Positions 45,886 through 54,712 of a stretch of 64,000 bases of DNA are shown here, one piece after another. The stretch comes from Clostridium_S neuense (GTDB taxonomy: Bacteria > Bacillota > Clostridia > Clostridiales > Clostridiaceae): positions 124,001-188,000 of the forward strand of contig NZ_JBJIAA010000009.1 in the NCBI RefSeq assembly GCF_045310695.1, given 5' to 3'. Under the pieces are notes generated by a model. That model saw only the letters and a list, made by a program, of their open reading frames with translations. It did no database searches and was not told where the DNA came from. A program made the translations under genes and the position numbers. The number at the start of each line of letters is the position of its first letter. Positions within the stretch are counted from its first letter, which is position 1.

Positions 45886-47722
45886 AACACTCCTCTTCCT
45901 TAAAGCTTTTGTTTATACCACAATTTTTACATCCTTGCCTACAATCTGGTGTTACAACTGCCTTTTTAGCTTTTTCATTTTCACTCATTAAAAAGCTCTT
46001 TGACACTCCAACATCTATAAAATCCCAAGGAAGAACTTCATCGTAGCTTCTATCTCTATAAACATAAAAATCTGGATTTACGCCACATTCTTTAAAGGCT
46101 TCCATCCATATGTCATTATTAAAATACTCAGACCAGCCATCAAATTTAGCACCTTTTTCAAAAGCCTTTATAAGAACATCACATACTCTTCTATCTCCTC
46201 TTGCAAAAACCGCTTCAAGAAAGCTTACTGGAGTTTCATGCCAGTTATAAGTTATAACTCTTGCATCTGAAAGTTCTTCTCTAAGTTCTCCAATTTTTCC
46301 TCTTACATTTTCTATATTATCCATAGGCGCCCATTGAAATGGCGTAAATGGTTTTGGTACAAATATTGAGGTACTTAAAGTTACCTTAAGACCCTTTTTT
46401 CTTACTTCCTTTGGAACCTTATAGTATTCAGCTACTACCTTCTTGCCCAAATTGCCAATTCCTCTAACATCCTCTGGAGTTTCATATGGAAGTCCTATCA
46501 TAAAATAAAGCTTTATTGTAGTCCAGCCATTTTTAAAGGCACTGCTTACAGAATCCATAAGATTTTGTTCTGTAACTCCTTTATTTATTACATCCCTCAT
46601 TCTCTGTGTTCCAGCCTCTGGTGCAAAGGTAAGCCCCGATTTTCTTACCTTTTGAATTTCCTTTATTAAATCTACAGAAAAGGAATCTATCCTAAGGGAT
46701 GGAAGTGAAACACTTACTTTTTTTTCTTTGTACTTTTCTACTAGACCCTTTATAAGGTTCTGAATATCTGAATAGTCACATATACTTAGTGATGTAAGTG
46801 ACAATTCTTCATATCCAGTATTTTTAATAAGTTTATCTGCAAGCTCTATCAATTTATCAGTTTTCTTTTCCCTTACAGGCCTATAAATCATACCTGCCTG
46901 ACAGAATCTACATCCTCTTGTGCAACCTCTAAAGGTCTCAAGCATTATCCTATCATGAACAATTTCATTATATGGAACTACTATTTTATCTGGATAAACA
47001 ACGTCATTAAAGTTTTTAATTATTCTCTTTTTAACTTTTGCGGGAACATCATCATATAAAGGCTTAAACTCATCAATTGTCCCATCTTCCTTATATGTGA
47101 CATTGTAAAGACTTGGTACATATGTTCCTTCTATGTGAGATGCCATCCTTAAAAATTCTTTCTTAGAAATTCCATCATTCTTGCATTTTTTATATAAATC
47201 TAAAACCTCATTTAAATGCTCTTCACCCTCACCAAGTGAAAACAAATCTGCTATATCATATAGAGGTTCTGGGTTATATGCACAAGGTCCTCCACATAGT
47301 ACTATTGGATCTTCCTCTTTTCTTTCTGATGCCCTAACAGCTATACCTGAAAGATCAAGCATATTAAGTATATTTGTATAACTCATTTCATATTGAAGTG
47401 TAAAACCTATAAAATCAAATTCGCAAAGAGGATCTTTTGTTTCAAGAGCATATAATGGAATATTATTTTCTCTCATCAATTTTTCCATATCCGGCCATGG
47501 AGCATAAACTCTTTCACAATAAGTATCCTCTCTTAAATTTAAGACATGATAAAGAATTTTGATTCCAAGATGTGACATTCCAACTTCATAAACATCTGGA
47601 AAACAAAATGCAAATCGCATATCTACTTTTTCTTTATCTTTAATTACCGAATTATATTCTTTTCCAACATACCTTGCTGGTTTTTCAACCTTATATAAGA
47701 TATCATCTGAACATTTGTTCAT
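45854..47722 (-). CDS. TIGR03960-family B12-binding radical SAM protein
   Basis: The 622-residue protein has an N-terminal B12-binding-like domain (VGMSHLGIKILYHVL), a radical SAM core with CTRGCRFCQAG and a C-terminal region ending in a Cys cluster (CRQGCKNCGINKS). The substrate is unknown; an RNA target has been suggested by context with rng and DUF2344. The C-terminal part overlaps the DUF2344 gene. AGGAGGAAAA precedes the ATG. Confidence 0.92.
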   Translation of the reverse strand: MNKCSDDILYKVEKPARYVGKEYNSVIKDKEKVDMRFAFCFPDVYEVGMSHLGIKILYHVLNLREDTYCERVYAPWPDMEKLMRENNIPLYALETKDPLCEFDFIGFTLQYEMSYTNILNMLDLSGIAVRASERKEEDPIVLCGGPCAYNPEPLYDIADLFSLGEGEEHLNEVLDLYKKCKNDGISKKEFLRMASHIEGTYVPSLYNVTYKEDGTIDEFKPLYDDVPAKVKKRIIKNFNDVVYPDKIVVPYNEIVHDRIMLETFRGCTRGCRFCQAGMIYRPVREKKTDKLIELADKLIKNTGYEELSLTSLSICDYSDIQNLIKGLVEKYKEKKVSVSLPSLRIDSFSVDLIKEIQKVRKSGLTFAPEAGTQRMRDVINKGVTEQNLMDSVSSAFKNGWTTIKLYFMIGLPYETPEDVRGIGNLGKKVVAEYYKVPKEVRKKGLKVTLSTSIFVPKPFTPFQWAPMDNIENVRGKIGELREELSDARVITYNWHETPVSFLEAVFARGDRRVCDVLIKAFEKGAKFDGWSEYFNNDIWMEAFKECGVNPDFYVYRDRSYDEVLPWDFIDVGVSKSFLMSENEKAKKAVVTPDCRQGCKNCGINKSFKEEECFEGALFNKVQ

Positions 47723-47818
47723 TAATTTTTCCTCCTAAATTTTCTCTAATGTAAAATCATTTAAACTTAGACATTTTAATATTTTAACACATATATACCT
47801 AATGACTCAACCATTAAG

Positions 47819-48673
47819 TTACTCATTGTTTTTCTTTATTTGAATAAGTTCCTCAAAAGTAATATTTCCATACTCTTTAAGAGCATTTATTATTTCTTCC
47901 TCGTAAATAGTTTTCATTGTTTTCATGTTTTCATTTAAAACAGTTAGCATAGTATATTTATTTTTGTCCACCATACTTAAGCCAAATAACAGGTCTTTTT
48001 TATAAAAAATAGATATTGTTCTATTTTCTATAACCCCATTTTTTATAAACTTTAATTTTTTTTTCATTATGTCCTCCATAATTACATAGACTATTCTTCT
48101 TCTTTCCTTAAAGGAACAAAACAAAATAAATAATGAAATTAAAATTAAATTTGGATTATCAGCTCCACAAAATAAAAATATAAAATACATCATTATAAGC
48201 ATTATTGACAATACTATACTTAAATAAACAGTTATTTTGCTAGCTTTTTTATACGAGAATTTTTTACACAAAATATCTCTAAGTATTCTTCCACCATCTA
48301 ATGGAAATGCTGGAAGCAGATTGAATATGCCTAACGATAAATTAATTATAAAAAAATTATAAAGTTCAGTGCAGTCATATTTTCTTAAGGCAGCATAAAA
48401 AATAACCGCCAGAACAAAATTCATTATGGGACCCGATATAGAAATAATTAATTCCTCTTTATAAGATGCCTCCTCTAAATTTCTAAATTTAATTGATGCT
48501 CCAAAAGGAAGTATTTCTATATGAAAACCCGAAAATCCTAATTTTCTAGCAGTTAAATAATGTACAAATTCATGAAGTATTACAAAAACAAACACAGGTA
48601 AAAGCTGTCTTCTAAATCCAATCAAGAACAGTATTATAATATAAGGAATACTGTATTTATTTAATTTAATCAT
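47819..48673 (-). CDS. M50 site-2 protease (SpoIVFB-like)
   Basis: The intramembrane metalloprotease has HExxH in ILHEFVHYL (His34, Glu35, His38) and the third zinc ligand in PAFPLDGGRIL (about residue 130). There are roughly six membrane helices and a C-terminal cytoplasmic part. SpoIVFB cleaves pro-sigma-K in sporulating cells; pairing with the M23 gene just upstream fits the SpoIVFA-SpoIVFB pair. ATG 48673 follows GTGGGG. Exact substrate is inferred. Confidence 0.9.
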   Translation of the reverse strand: MIKLNKYSIPYIIILFLIGFRRQLLPVFVFVILHEFVHYLTARKLGFSGFHIEILPFGASIKFRNLEEASYKEELIISISGPIMNFVLAVIFYAALRKYDCTELYNFFIINLSLGIFNLLPAFPLDGGRILRDILCKKFSYKKASKITVYLSIVLSIMLIMMYFIFLFCGADNPNLILISLFILFCSFKERRRIVYVIMEDIMKKKLKFIKNGVIENRTISIFYKKDLLFGLSMVDKNKYTMLTVLNENMKTMKTIYEEEIINALKEYGNITFEELIQIKKNNE

Positions 48674-48714
48674 TAAAAGCCCCACATTAATTGCTCATAC
48701 GCAAATCCCAAAAC

Positions 48715-49512
48715 TTAATTTTGAGCTGACGTATCTATGTTAAAATAACTCTCAGGATTTTTATTTTCTCCCATGTACATAATTTCAAAATGAAGATGAG
48801 CTGGCTCGTTCTCTGCTTCTTTTCCGACCTTTCCAACATTGTCTCCTTTAGTTACTCCATCGCCTTTTTTAACACTTATGGAACTCAAATTTCCATACTT
48901 ACTTTCTACTCCATTTCCGTTATCGATTATAACATATTTACCAATTTCGCTATTTTGATTCACTAATTCCACAGTACCATCATAAACTGCTTTTACATCG
49001 CTGCCTTCTGAAGATTGTATATCTATACCCTTATGATTATTTTTACCTCCAAAAGAGTTTATGACTTTTCCCTTTATTGGCATTGCGTATTTACTTTCTA
49101 TTTTTTCACTAATGGTTTCTTCTCCTGTTATTTTAGACTTGAAATTTTCAATATAATCAACTGACTTTGCCTGTATACTATCAAAATTTATTTGCTTAAC
49201 ATAATTTTGGATATCACTCAAATTTACAGCCTCCGCTTTTTTTATTAAAGCGTTATAGTCATAATTATGATTTAGAAAATATTTGCAGTATGCATAAGCA
49301 TTTTTTGTTTCTGGCATCGAGCTTTCCTTAACTCCAAAAACAAATAAAAATAAAATTGCAGTTCCAATGACTTGAAATCGCAAGGTATTTAAGATCTTTT
49401 TTGTTAAGTTCTTTTTACTATACCCATTACCTGAGTATGAAGAACTATATCCCTTTCGTCTTTTAAGAATATTATTGTAATAATCCTCATATTGTGAACT
49501 AAAACTTCCCAC
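48715..49512 (-). CDS. M23 peptidase-domain protein (SpoIVFA-like)
   Basis: The protein of about 265 residues has one membrane helix (about residues 37-57) and a C-terminal M23 domain in which both zinc motifs are intact (NHKGIDIQ and AHLHFEIM), so lytic activity is possible. In B. subtilis SpoIVFA holds SpoIVFB in check. GTG 49512 is chosen because AGGAGG is 4 nt upstream; the longer frame to 49560 has no site. It lies just upstream of the M50 gene, which supports the paired role. Confidence 0.85.
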   Translation of the reverse strand: MGSFSSQYEDYYNNILKRRKGYSSSYSGNGYSKKNLTKKILNTLRFQVIGTAILFLFVFGVKESSMPETKNAYAYCKYFLNHNYDYNALIKKAEAVNLSDIQNYVKQINFDSIQAKSVDYIENFKSKITGEETISEKIESKYAMPIKGKVINSFGGKNNHKGIDIQSSEGSDVKAVYDGTVELVNQNSEIGKYVIIDNGNGVESKYGNLSSISVKKGDGVTKGDNVGKVGKEAENEPAHLHFEIMYMGENKNPESYFNIDTSAQN

Positions 49513-49586
49513 TTTTCCTCCTATACATAATTGATATATATTAATTATATATAAGAACATGAAGATTTATTACCATAACTTATACT

Positions 49587-50705
49587 TTAAAAATTAATTT
49601 TATTCCTTCTCATACCTATGTTAATCACAATTCCAAGGCTTATAAAGCCCGTTAGCATTGAACTTCCTCCATAGCTTACAAAAGGAAGTGCTATACCTGA
49701 AATAGGCATAATTCCTATTGTCATTCCTATGTTTTGAAGTATGGAAAATAAAAACGCTGATGCAATTCCAATACAAAATATCTTTCCAAATATATCTTTA
49801 GACTTTTTAGATACACTTACAATTTTATAAAGTAATAATAAATATATTAATACCAAAATAATTCCACCTACAAGACCCCACTCTTCACCTATCACAGAAA
49901 ATATGAAATCAGTATGTGTTTCTGGAATATATCCTCCTTGTATCTGAGTCCCCTTTAAAAAACCTTTTCCAAGTATTCCTCCTGAGCCTATACCTATCTC
50001 CGATTGTATAAGCTGAAGTCCTGTAGAATTGATGTATTTTTCAGGATTCAAAAAACTAGTAAATCTTTCTTTCCAATAAGCCTGCATAAGTGAAGTATTC
50101 CAAACTGCAGCTATTCCTAATATTATAGTAAGAATACCTCCAAAAATAACCCTCAAATCAAGCCCTGCAATAAAAAACATACCTAAAACTATAAAAAAGC
50201 ATACCTCAGTCATTCCCATATCCGGCTGAACTACTATTAAAATCATAGGTACTGCTGCATAAAAAAGGAGTATAAAGAAATTTTTTATATTATTTATGTC
50301 ACCTTTCATAACATCCAGCTTCTTAGCAATTAAAATTATAAGAGCAACCTTTGCAAATTCTGAAGGCTGAATAGCCCTTTGTCCTATAGCAATCCATCCT
50401 TTAGCTCCATTTACTGTGGATCCAGCAACTTTATTAATTATAAGAAGCACAATTGAAGCCCAATAAATAATTTCCGCATAATCAATTAAAACCCTATAAT
50501 CAAATTTAATTATTACATAAACAATTATAAGTCCAATAATTCCCCAAGCAATTTGAAGCTTCCAGTTGCCTCCAAGCTTAGTATTATTATGAACAGCACT
50601 ATAAATATTAACTGAGCTAAAAGCTACAAGGAGTATAGGTATTATAATCAACCACAAATCCATCTGCTGCAGTAATCTTTTATCTATCTTAAATTTTTTA
50701 AGCAT
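49587..50705 (-). CDS. rodA: RodA-type SEDS peptidoglycan polymerase
   Basis: The 372-residue protein has about ten membrane helices and the SEDS motifs QPSEFAKVALIILIAK, QSEIGIGSGG and LPFVSYGGSSMLTGFISLG. RodA works with a class B PBP to build the lateral wall. It lies after minE, as in many clostridia. A roughly 140-nt gap with a terminator separates it from minE, so it may have a separate promoter. Confidence 0.93.
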   Translation of the reverse strand: MLKKFKIDKRLLQQMDLWLIIIPILLVAFSSVNIYSAVHNNTKLGGNWKLQIAWGIIGLIIVYVIIKFDYRVLIDYAEIIYWASIVLLIINKVAGSTVNGAKGWIAIGQRAIQPSEFAKVALIILIAKKLDVMKGDINNIKNFFILLFYAAVPMILIVVQPDMGMTEVCFFIVLGMFFIAGLDLRVIFGGILTIILGIAAVWNTSLMQAYWKERFTSFLNPEKYINSTGLQLIQSEIGIGSGGILGKGFLKGTQIQGGYIPETHTDFIFSVIGEEWGLVGGIILVLIYLLLLYKIVSVSKKSKDIFGKIFCIGIASAFLFSILQNIGMTIGIMPISGIALPFVSYGGSSMLTGFISLGIVINIGMRRNKINF

Positions 50706-50796
50706 ATTTGCCCCTCCAAAATATTATAAGCTCCTTAAATTAAACAAAACAAATAGGGCTTAATGCCCTTCGAATTTTATTATATCATAAAAAAAT

Positions 50797-50831
50797 AAAA
50801 AAACTATGTACAATATTTAAAAAATACATAG
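50797..50831 (-). terminator. terminator after minE
   Basis: CTATGTA (50804-50810) pairs with TACATAG (50825-50831), with TTTTTTTATTTTTTT following on the minus strand. A smaller hairpin, AGGGC/GCCCT at about 50755-50769, lies further down before rodA. Confidence 0.75.
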
Positions 50832-50843
50832 CCTTTTATTTGC

Positions 50844-51104
50844 TTATTTGTTTTTTGCTCTTTTAATTGGTATGTTAGCAACTAAAGCTGGAGAATTGCC
50901 TTCCTCCAAATCTGTCTTTGTAAGCTTAACCTCAACATCCGAATTATCTATTTCCACATATTTCGCAATTACATTTAGTATTTCTCCTTTTATGGCTTCT
51001 AAAAGTTCTGGAGATAAATCCGCTCTATCATGTATCAATATTAACTTTAATCTTTCTTTTGCAACATCCTTAGATGATGGTCTAAATATACTGAAAAGAT
51101 CCAT
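50844..51104 (-). CDS. minE: cell division topological specificity factor MinE
   Basis: MinE displaces MinD from the membrane and drives oscillation or positioning of the division site. MDLFSIFRPSSKDVAKERLKL and LILIHDRADLSPELLEAIKGE match the membrane-targeting and MinD-binding segments. ATG 51104 follows AGGAGTGA; 86 residues. It starts 11 nt from the minD stop. Confidence 0.95.
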   Translation of the reverse strand: MDLFSIFRPSSKDVAKERLKLILIHDRADLSPELLEAIKGEILNVIAKYVEIDNSDVEVKLTKTDLEEGNSPALVANIPIKRAKNK

Positions 51105-51115
51105 AATACTCACTC

Positions 51116-51913
51116 CTATTTAACATTAAACAATCTTTTAATTGCTGAAATTAGTCCTCCACCCTTTTCCTCAGAGGTGTGAAATGGAACCTCATCTCCA
51201 GTTATCCTTCTTGCAATATCTCTAAATGCTCTTCCTGCCTTAGAGTTGTCATTTAAAACTATTGGTTCGCCTCTATTTGTGGATACGGTTATTTCTCTAT
51301 CATTTGGGACTGCCCCTATAAGCTTTATAGCTAAATTATCAATAACATCCTCTATACCGAGCATGTCCCCTCTTTTTACCATCTCGTAGTCAATTCTATT
51401 CACTATAACTTGGTGATTATCCAAGCCCTTTGCATCTAATTTTCCAATTACCCTATCAGCATCTCTTACAGAAGTAACTTCTGGATTAACTACAATTAAC
51501 GCTCTATCAGCTCCAATTATGGCATTTTCAAAACCTTGTTCAATTCCTGCAGGGCAATCTATAAGGACGTAATCTGTATCTGTTTTAAGTTCATTAATTA
51601 GATTAAGCATATCTTCTGGTTTAACATCATTTTTATCTTTTGTCTGTGCTGTTGGAAGTAAAAATAAATTTTCATATCTCTTATCTTTTATAAGTGCTTG
51701 CTTTAATCTACAATTTTCTTCTATTACATCTAAGAGGGTAAAAACAATTCTATTTTCTAGTCCCATAAGTACATCTAAATTTCTAAGTCCAGTATCCCCA
51801 TCAACAAGTACAACTTTTTTGCCCATACCAGCTAGTGCAGTACCTATATTAGCTGTTGTAGTAGTTTTTCCAACCCCTCCCTTGCCAGATGTTATTACTA
51901 TAGCCTCTCCCAT
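51116..51913 (-). CDS. minD: septum site-determining protein MinD
   Basis: MinD is a membrane-bound ATPase. It has the deviant Walker A KGGVGKTTTTAN, DCPAGIEQGFENAI and a C-terminal amphipathic helix (LISAIKRLFNVK) for membrane binding. ATG 51913 (MGEAIVIT) follows GGAGG; 265 residues. minC is not upstream: the next genes are an unrelated ABC transporter pair, so the min locus is split here. Confidence 0.96.
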   Translation of the reverse strand: MGEAIVITSGKGGVGKTTTTANIGTALAGMGKKVVLVDGDTGLRNLDVLMGLENRIVFTLLDVIEENCRLKQALIKDKRYENLFLLPTAQTKDKNDVKPEDMLNLINELKTDTDYVLIDCPAGIEQGFENAIIGADRALIVVNPEVTSVRDADRVIGKLDAKGLDNHQVIVNRIDYEMVKRGDMLGIEDVIDNLAIKLIGAVPNDREITVSTNRGEPIVLNDNSKAGRAFRDIARRITGDEVPFHTSEEKGGGLISAIKRLFNVK

Positions 51914-52111
51914 AAATATTACCTCCATAAAATATTTTATATTGAAAAATACTAAAATTAAAATATACTATAACGCTTTCATCAATTTTTCTAAATAATT
52001 AACTCCACTATATTTTATTCTCCAAAAAACAAAAAAATCCTTCTAAATATTAAATGAAATTTTTAATGCACACAATAATAGCTGTAAATTATTTTCCACA
52101 TAAAGTATATT

Positions 52112-52140
52112 TTGCCATAATACTTTATAAGCTATATAAT
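52112..52140 (+). promoter_or_regulatory. promoter of the permease gene
   Basis: TTGCCA (52112-52117) and TATAAT (52135-52140) are 17 nt apart, about 30 nt before the start codon. The rest of the 51914-52170 gap is AT-rich and must hold a minD promoter. Confidence 0.7.
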
Positions 52141-52170
52141 GTTTATATATTGTGAAGGGATGTGGTATGT

Positions 52171-53463
52171 ATGGGATCGTACAAATTTGCAATAAAAACA
52201 CTTAAATCAAATTTTAAAGAAAGTATTTCCTATTTATGTTCAATGATCTTTCCAATTGCAATAATATTTAACCTCTTAAATATTATGTGTAATACAGAAT
52301 TTACATCAAAATATTCTGATGGAAGATCGGCCTGCTCGCTTATAATATTCCTGCTCTGTCTTTTAGTATGTATTTTCACATTTTACTCAAATTCACACTT
52401 TGTTACTACAACCTCAAAAGAATTAGGTGCCGCTGCTTTAAGCGGTGTACATCCAAGTAGACTAGGCAGAATCTTACTATTTCAAAATACAATACTTGAA
52501 ATGGCTGCAAGTTTTTTAGGAATATTATTAGGCTTTATTATGATGCCAATATTTTCAAAGGTAATGTATTTAGCTTTAAATTCATCCGGAAATTTATTTT
52601 TTATATCAAGTGGAAGTTTAGGAGGTACACTAGCTATTCTACTTTTACAACTTTCATATGTTAGTTTAGGTGATTATGGATATGTATCGACAAGAGAAAT
52701 TATCGATTTAATTAAGGTCAAAAGAAAGCCACCTTTAAATTTTAAATTACTTAAATTCAATCCAGTTACTTATGCTGTATTTTACTTTTTGCCTATATTA
52801 TTTCTCTTTTTAAGCATGCTGCAAAAAAATCATTTTGACCTATTTGTAAGATTCTCTATGACTTTTTCCTTTATAAGTATTTTAGGTCTTGCTAAGTATT
52901 ATATTCCCTTTAAAATATTAGAATTAAAAAAGGATAAATACGCTAATAGCAAACTCACATTAATATCCTTAGGAAATTTACATTTTTCACTTAAACGTAC
53001 AGTTCTTCTAATAACTCTACTTTCAGGCGTTATTGAAACACTACTTTATATAATGAATGTATCTAATGATCCTGGTTTAAAAGTGATATGTGTATTTTCA
53101 TACATAACAGTTTTGCTTTTAATATCCAGCAGCATAGTATACAAATTTATAATGGAGATGCCATCAAAAATACGTACATTTAAACAGCTTACTTTAATTG
53201 GATATATAAAGCCTCAATTAAATACGATAATCAATAAAGAAATTTTTCTACTTTATTCAATAATAATTGGACTACCTTTAATCCATTTTTGCACTTTAAT
53301 TTATATGTTTGTTTCATCTGGAAAACTTTCTATTATTTTATCTTTAGTTTTAATTTTAATTTTTCTATTTATATTTTTAACTGGAGCATTTATATCGTTT
53401 GTAATTTATAAAAAATCTATATTCAAATCAAATGATATAGGACTCAACAAATTTGCACTATAA
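52171..53463 (+). CDS. FtsX-like ABC transporter permease
   Basis: The 430-residue protein has about eight to ten membrane helices, with an FtsX-type core at each end. It is shorter than BceB-type antibiotic-peptide permeases (about 640 residues) and lacks their large extracellular domain. The frame is open from GTG 52162; ATG 52171 is about 10 nt from GAAGGGA and is preferred. The probable partner ATPase is the convergent gene 53561-54325 on the other strand, an unusual layout since such pairs are normally one operon. No two-component system is next to it. Substrate unknown; peptide export or resistance is a guess. Confidence 0.8.
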   Translation: MGSYKFAIKTLKSNFKESISYLCSMIFPIAIIFNLLNIMCNTEFTSKYSDGRSACSLIIFLLCLLVCIFTFYSNSHFVTTTSKELGAAALSGVHPSRLGRILLFQNTILEMAASFLGILLGFIMMPIFSKVMYLALNSSGNLFFISSGSLGGTLAILLLQLSYVSLGDYGYVSTREIIDLIKVKRKPPLNFKLLKFNPVTYAVFYFLPILFLFLSMLQKNHFDLFVRFSMTFSFISILGLAKYYIPFKILELKKDKYANSKLTLISLGNLHFSLKRTVLLITLLSGVIETLLYIMNVSNDPGLKVICVFSYITVLLLISSSIVYKFIMEMPSKIRTFKQLTLIGYIKPQLNTIINKEIFLLYSIIIGLPLIHFCTLIYMFVSSGKLSIILSLVLILIFLFIFLTGAFISFVIYKKSIFKSNDIGLNKFAL

Positions 53464-53470
53464 ACATTTC

Positions 53471-53490
53471 GGGGTTTGGGCAAAAACCCC
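53471..53490 (+). terminator. hairpin after the permease gene
   Basis: GGGGTTT pairs with AAACCCC around a 6-nt loop, 7 nt after the permease stop. There is no U-run, so termination is uncertain. Confidence 0.4.
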
Positions 53491-53560
53491 TGTGATTTGT
53501 CAATCATGTATTAGTCATATTAAGTTAGAGGACTGGATTAAAATCAGCCCCCATATATGT

Positions 53561-54325
53561 TTATGCAATATCAAAAAAACTCTGTGACTCTCTTGAAGTT
53601 ATGTCCACAATTTTGTAAAAAAACTCCTTTTGGGTTAAATTGTTTCTTTCGAGGGTTTCTTCTATTTTTCCATCCCTTAAAAATATCAATTTTTTCGCAT
53701 AACTTGCAATCATTGAATCATGCGTAACCATTAAAACTGCAGTACCATACTTTTCATTACGTTCTTTAATTATCTTTAAAAGTTCATGAGAATTTTTAGA
53801 ATCCAAACTTCCTGTAGGTTCATCAGCTATTATTAATTTAGGATTGGTAACAAGTGCTCTAGCAGCCGCTGCTCTTTGCCTTTGACCTCCAGAACATTCC
53901 TCTGGAAACTTATCTATTATTTCTGAAATGTTTAATTCATTTATAATAGCTTCAGTTTTCTTATTTATTTCTTCCCTCTTTTGACCTGCAAGCACTAAAG
54001 GTACTCCTACATTTTCTCTTATTGTAAGAGAATCAATCAAATTAAATTCCTGAAAGATAAATCCCATATTTTCATATCTAAACTTCCCAATCTGCTTATC
54101 ACTCATAGAAAAAATATCCTTACCATTTATCTCTATTATGCCCTTACTTGGTCTATCCACCGTTGATATAACATTTAAAAATGTAGATTTTCCTGATCCA
54201 GATGGTCCCATTATGCAAATAAAATCGCCTTCTTTAACTGTAAGACCTACATTTTTCAAAACATTAACAGGATTTTTTCCACCATAGTTTTTTATAATAT
54301 TTTTTGCAGATATTATGCTCTCCAT
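53561..54325 (-). CDS. ABC transporter ATP-binding protein (MacB/BceA type)
   Basis: The 254-residue ATPase has Walker A GPSGSGKST, signature SGGQRQR, Walker B LIIADEPTGSLDSKNS and switch His in VTHDS. The sequence fits the LolD/MacB/BceA clade that powers FtsX-like permeases. It faces the permease gene 52171-53463, so the two are likely partners though convergent. It is followed by no clear terminator on its 3' side other than the shared gap. Substrate unknown. Confidence 0.9.
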   Translation of the reverse strand: MESIISAKNIIKNYGGKNPVNVLKNVGLTVKEGDFICIMGPSGSGKSTFLNVISTVDRPSKGIIEINGKDIFSMSDKQIGKFRYENMGFIFQEFNLIDSLTIRENVGVPLVLAGQKREEINKKTEAIINELNISEIIDKFPEECSGGQRQRAAAARALVTNPKLIIADEPTGSLDSKNSHELLKIIKERNEKYGTAVLMVTHDSMIASYAKKLIFLRDGKIEETLERNNLTQKEFFYKIVDITSRESQSFFDIA

Positions 54326-54458
54326 TATATCTCCACCTTATTTTCATAATTTTTGATTTAAGTAAATTATTTATATTTATAGAAAAATTATATCACTTTT
54401 CAAAAATATTTAACAATTTAAATATTCTCAGCTTATTTATCTGCAAAGATTTGCGCCT

Positions 54459-54486
54459 AAAATTCCGTAGGAACGGAGGAATTTTT
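54459..54486. terminator. hairpin upstream of the ATPase gene
   Basis: AAAATTCC pairs with GGAATTTT around an 11-nt loop, followed by TTTT on the plus strand. No plus-strand gene precedes it closely, so it may end an unannotated RNA or read-through. Confidence 0.5.
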
Positions 54487-54506
54487 TCCTTACACCCCAC
54501 ACCCCC

Positions 54507-54707
54507 GGAGAGCTAAGTAACAATGCTGAAGGAACGATTAAAAAAAATCCTAATAAATCTTGGCTAAAAAATCGTAAAATGCTTAGATGTTTCAATCTGC
54601 CTAAGCGTTTCCCCCGCGAGTTATTGAAGCATCTTAGTATTTTACGATTTTTTCACCTTAGATTTATAGGATTTTTTTAACGCGACGAAGCATTGTTACT
54701 TAGCTCC
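54507..54707. repeat. roughly 200-nt imperfect palindrome
   Basis: AGCTAAGTAACAATGC (54511-54526) is the exact complement of 54690-54705. Further in, AAAAAAATCCTA pairs with TAGGATTTTTTT, ATAAATCT with AGATTTAT, ATCGTAAAAT with ATTTTACGAT, and TTCAAT with ATTGAA around a GC-rich loop near 54600-54620. It is 6 nt past the VanW gene stop and may be its terminator, a mobile palindromic element or both. Confidence 0.85.
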
Positions 54708-54712
54708 TTTTT

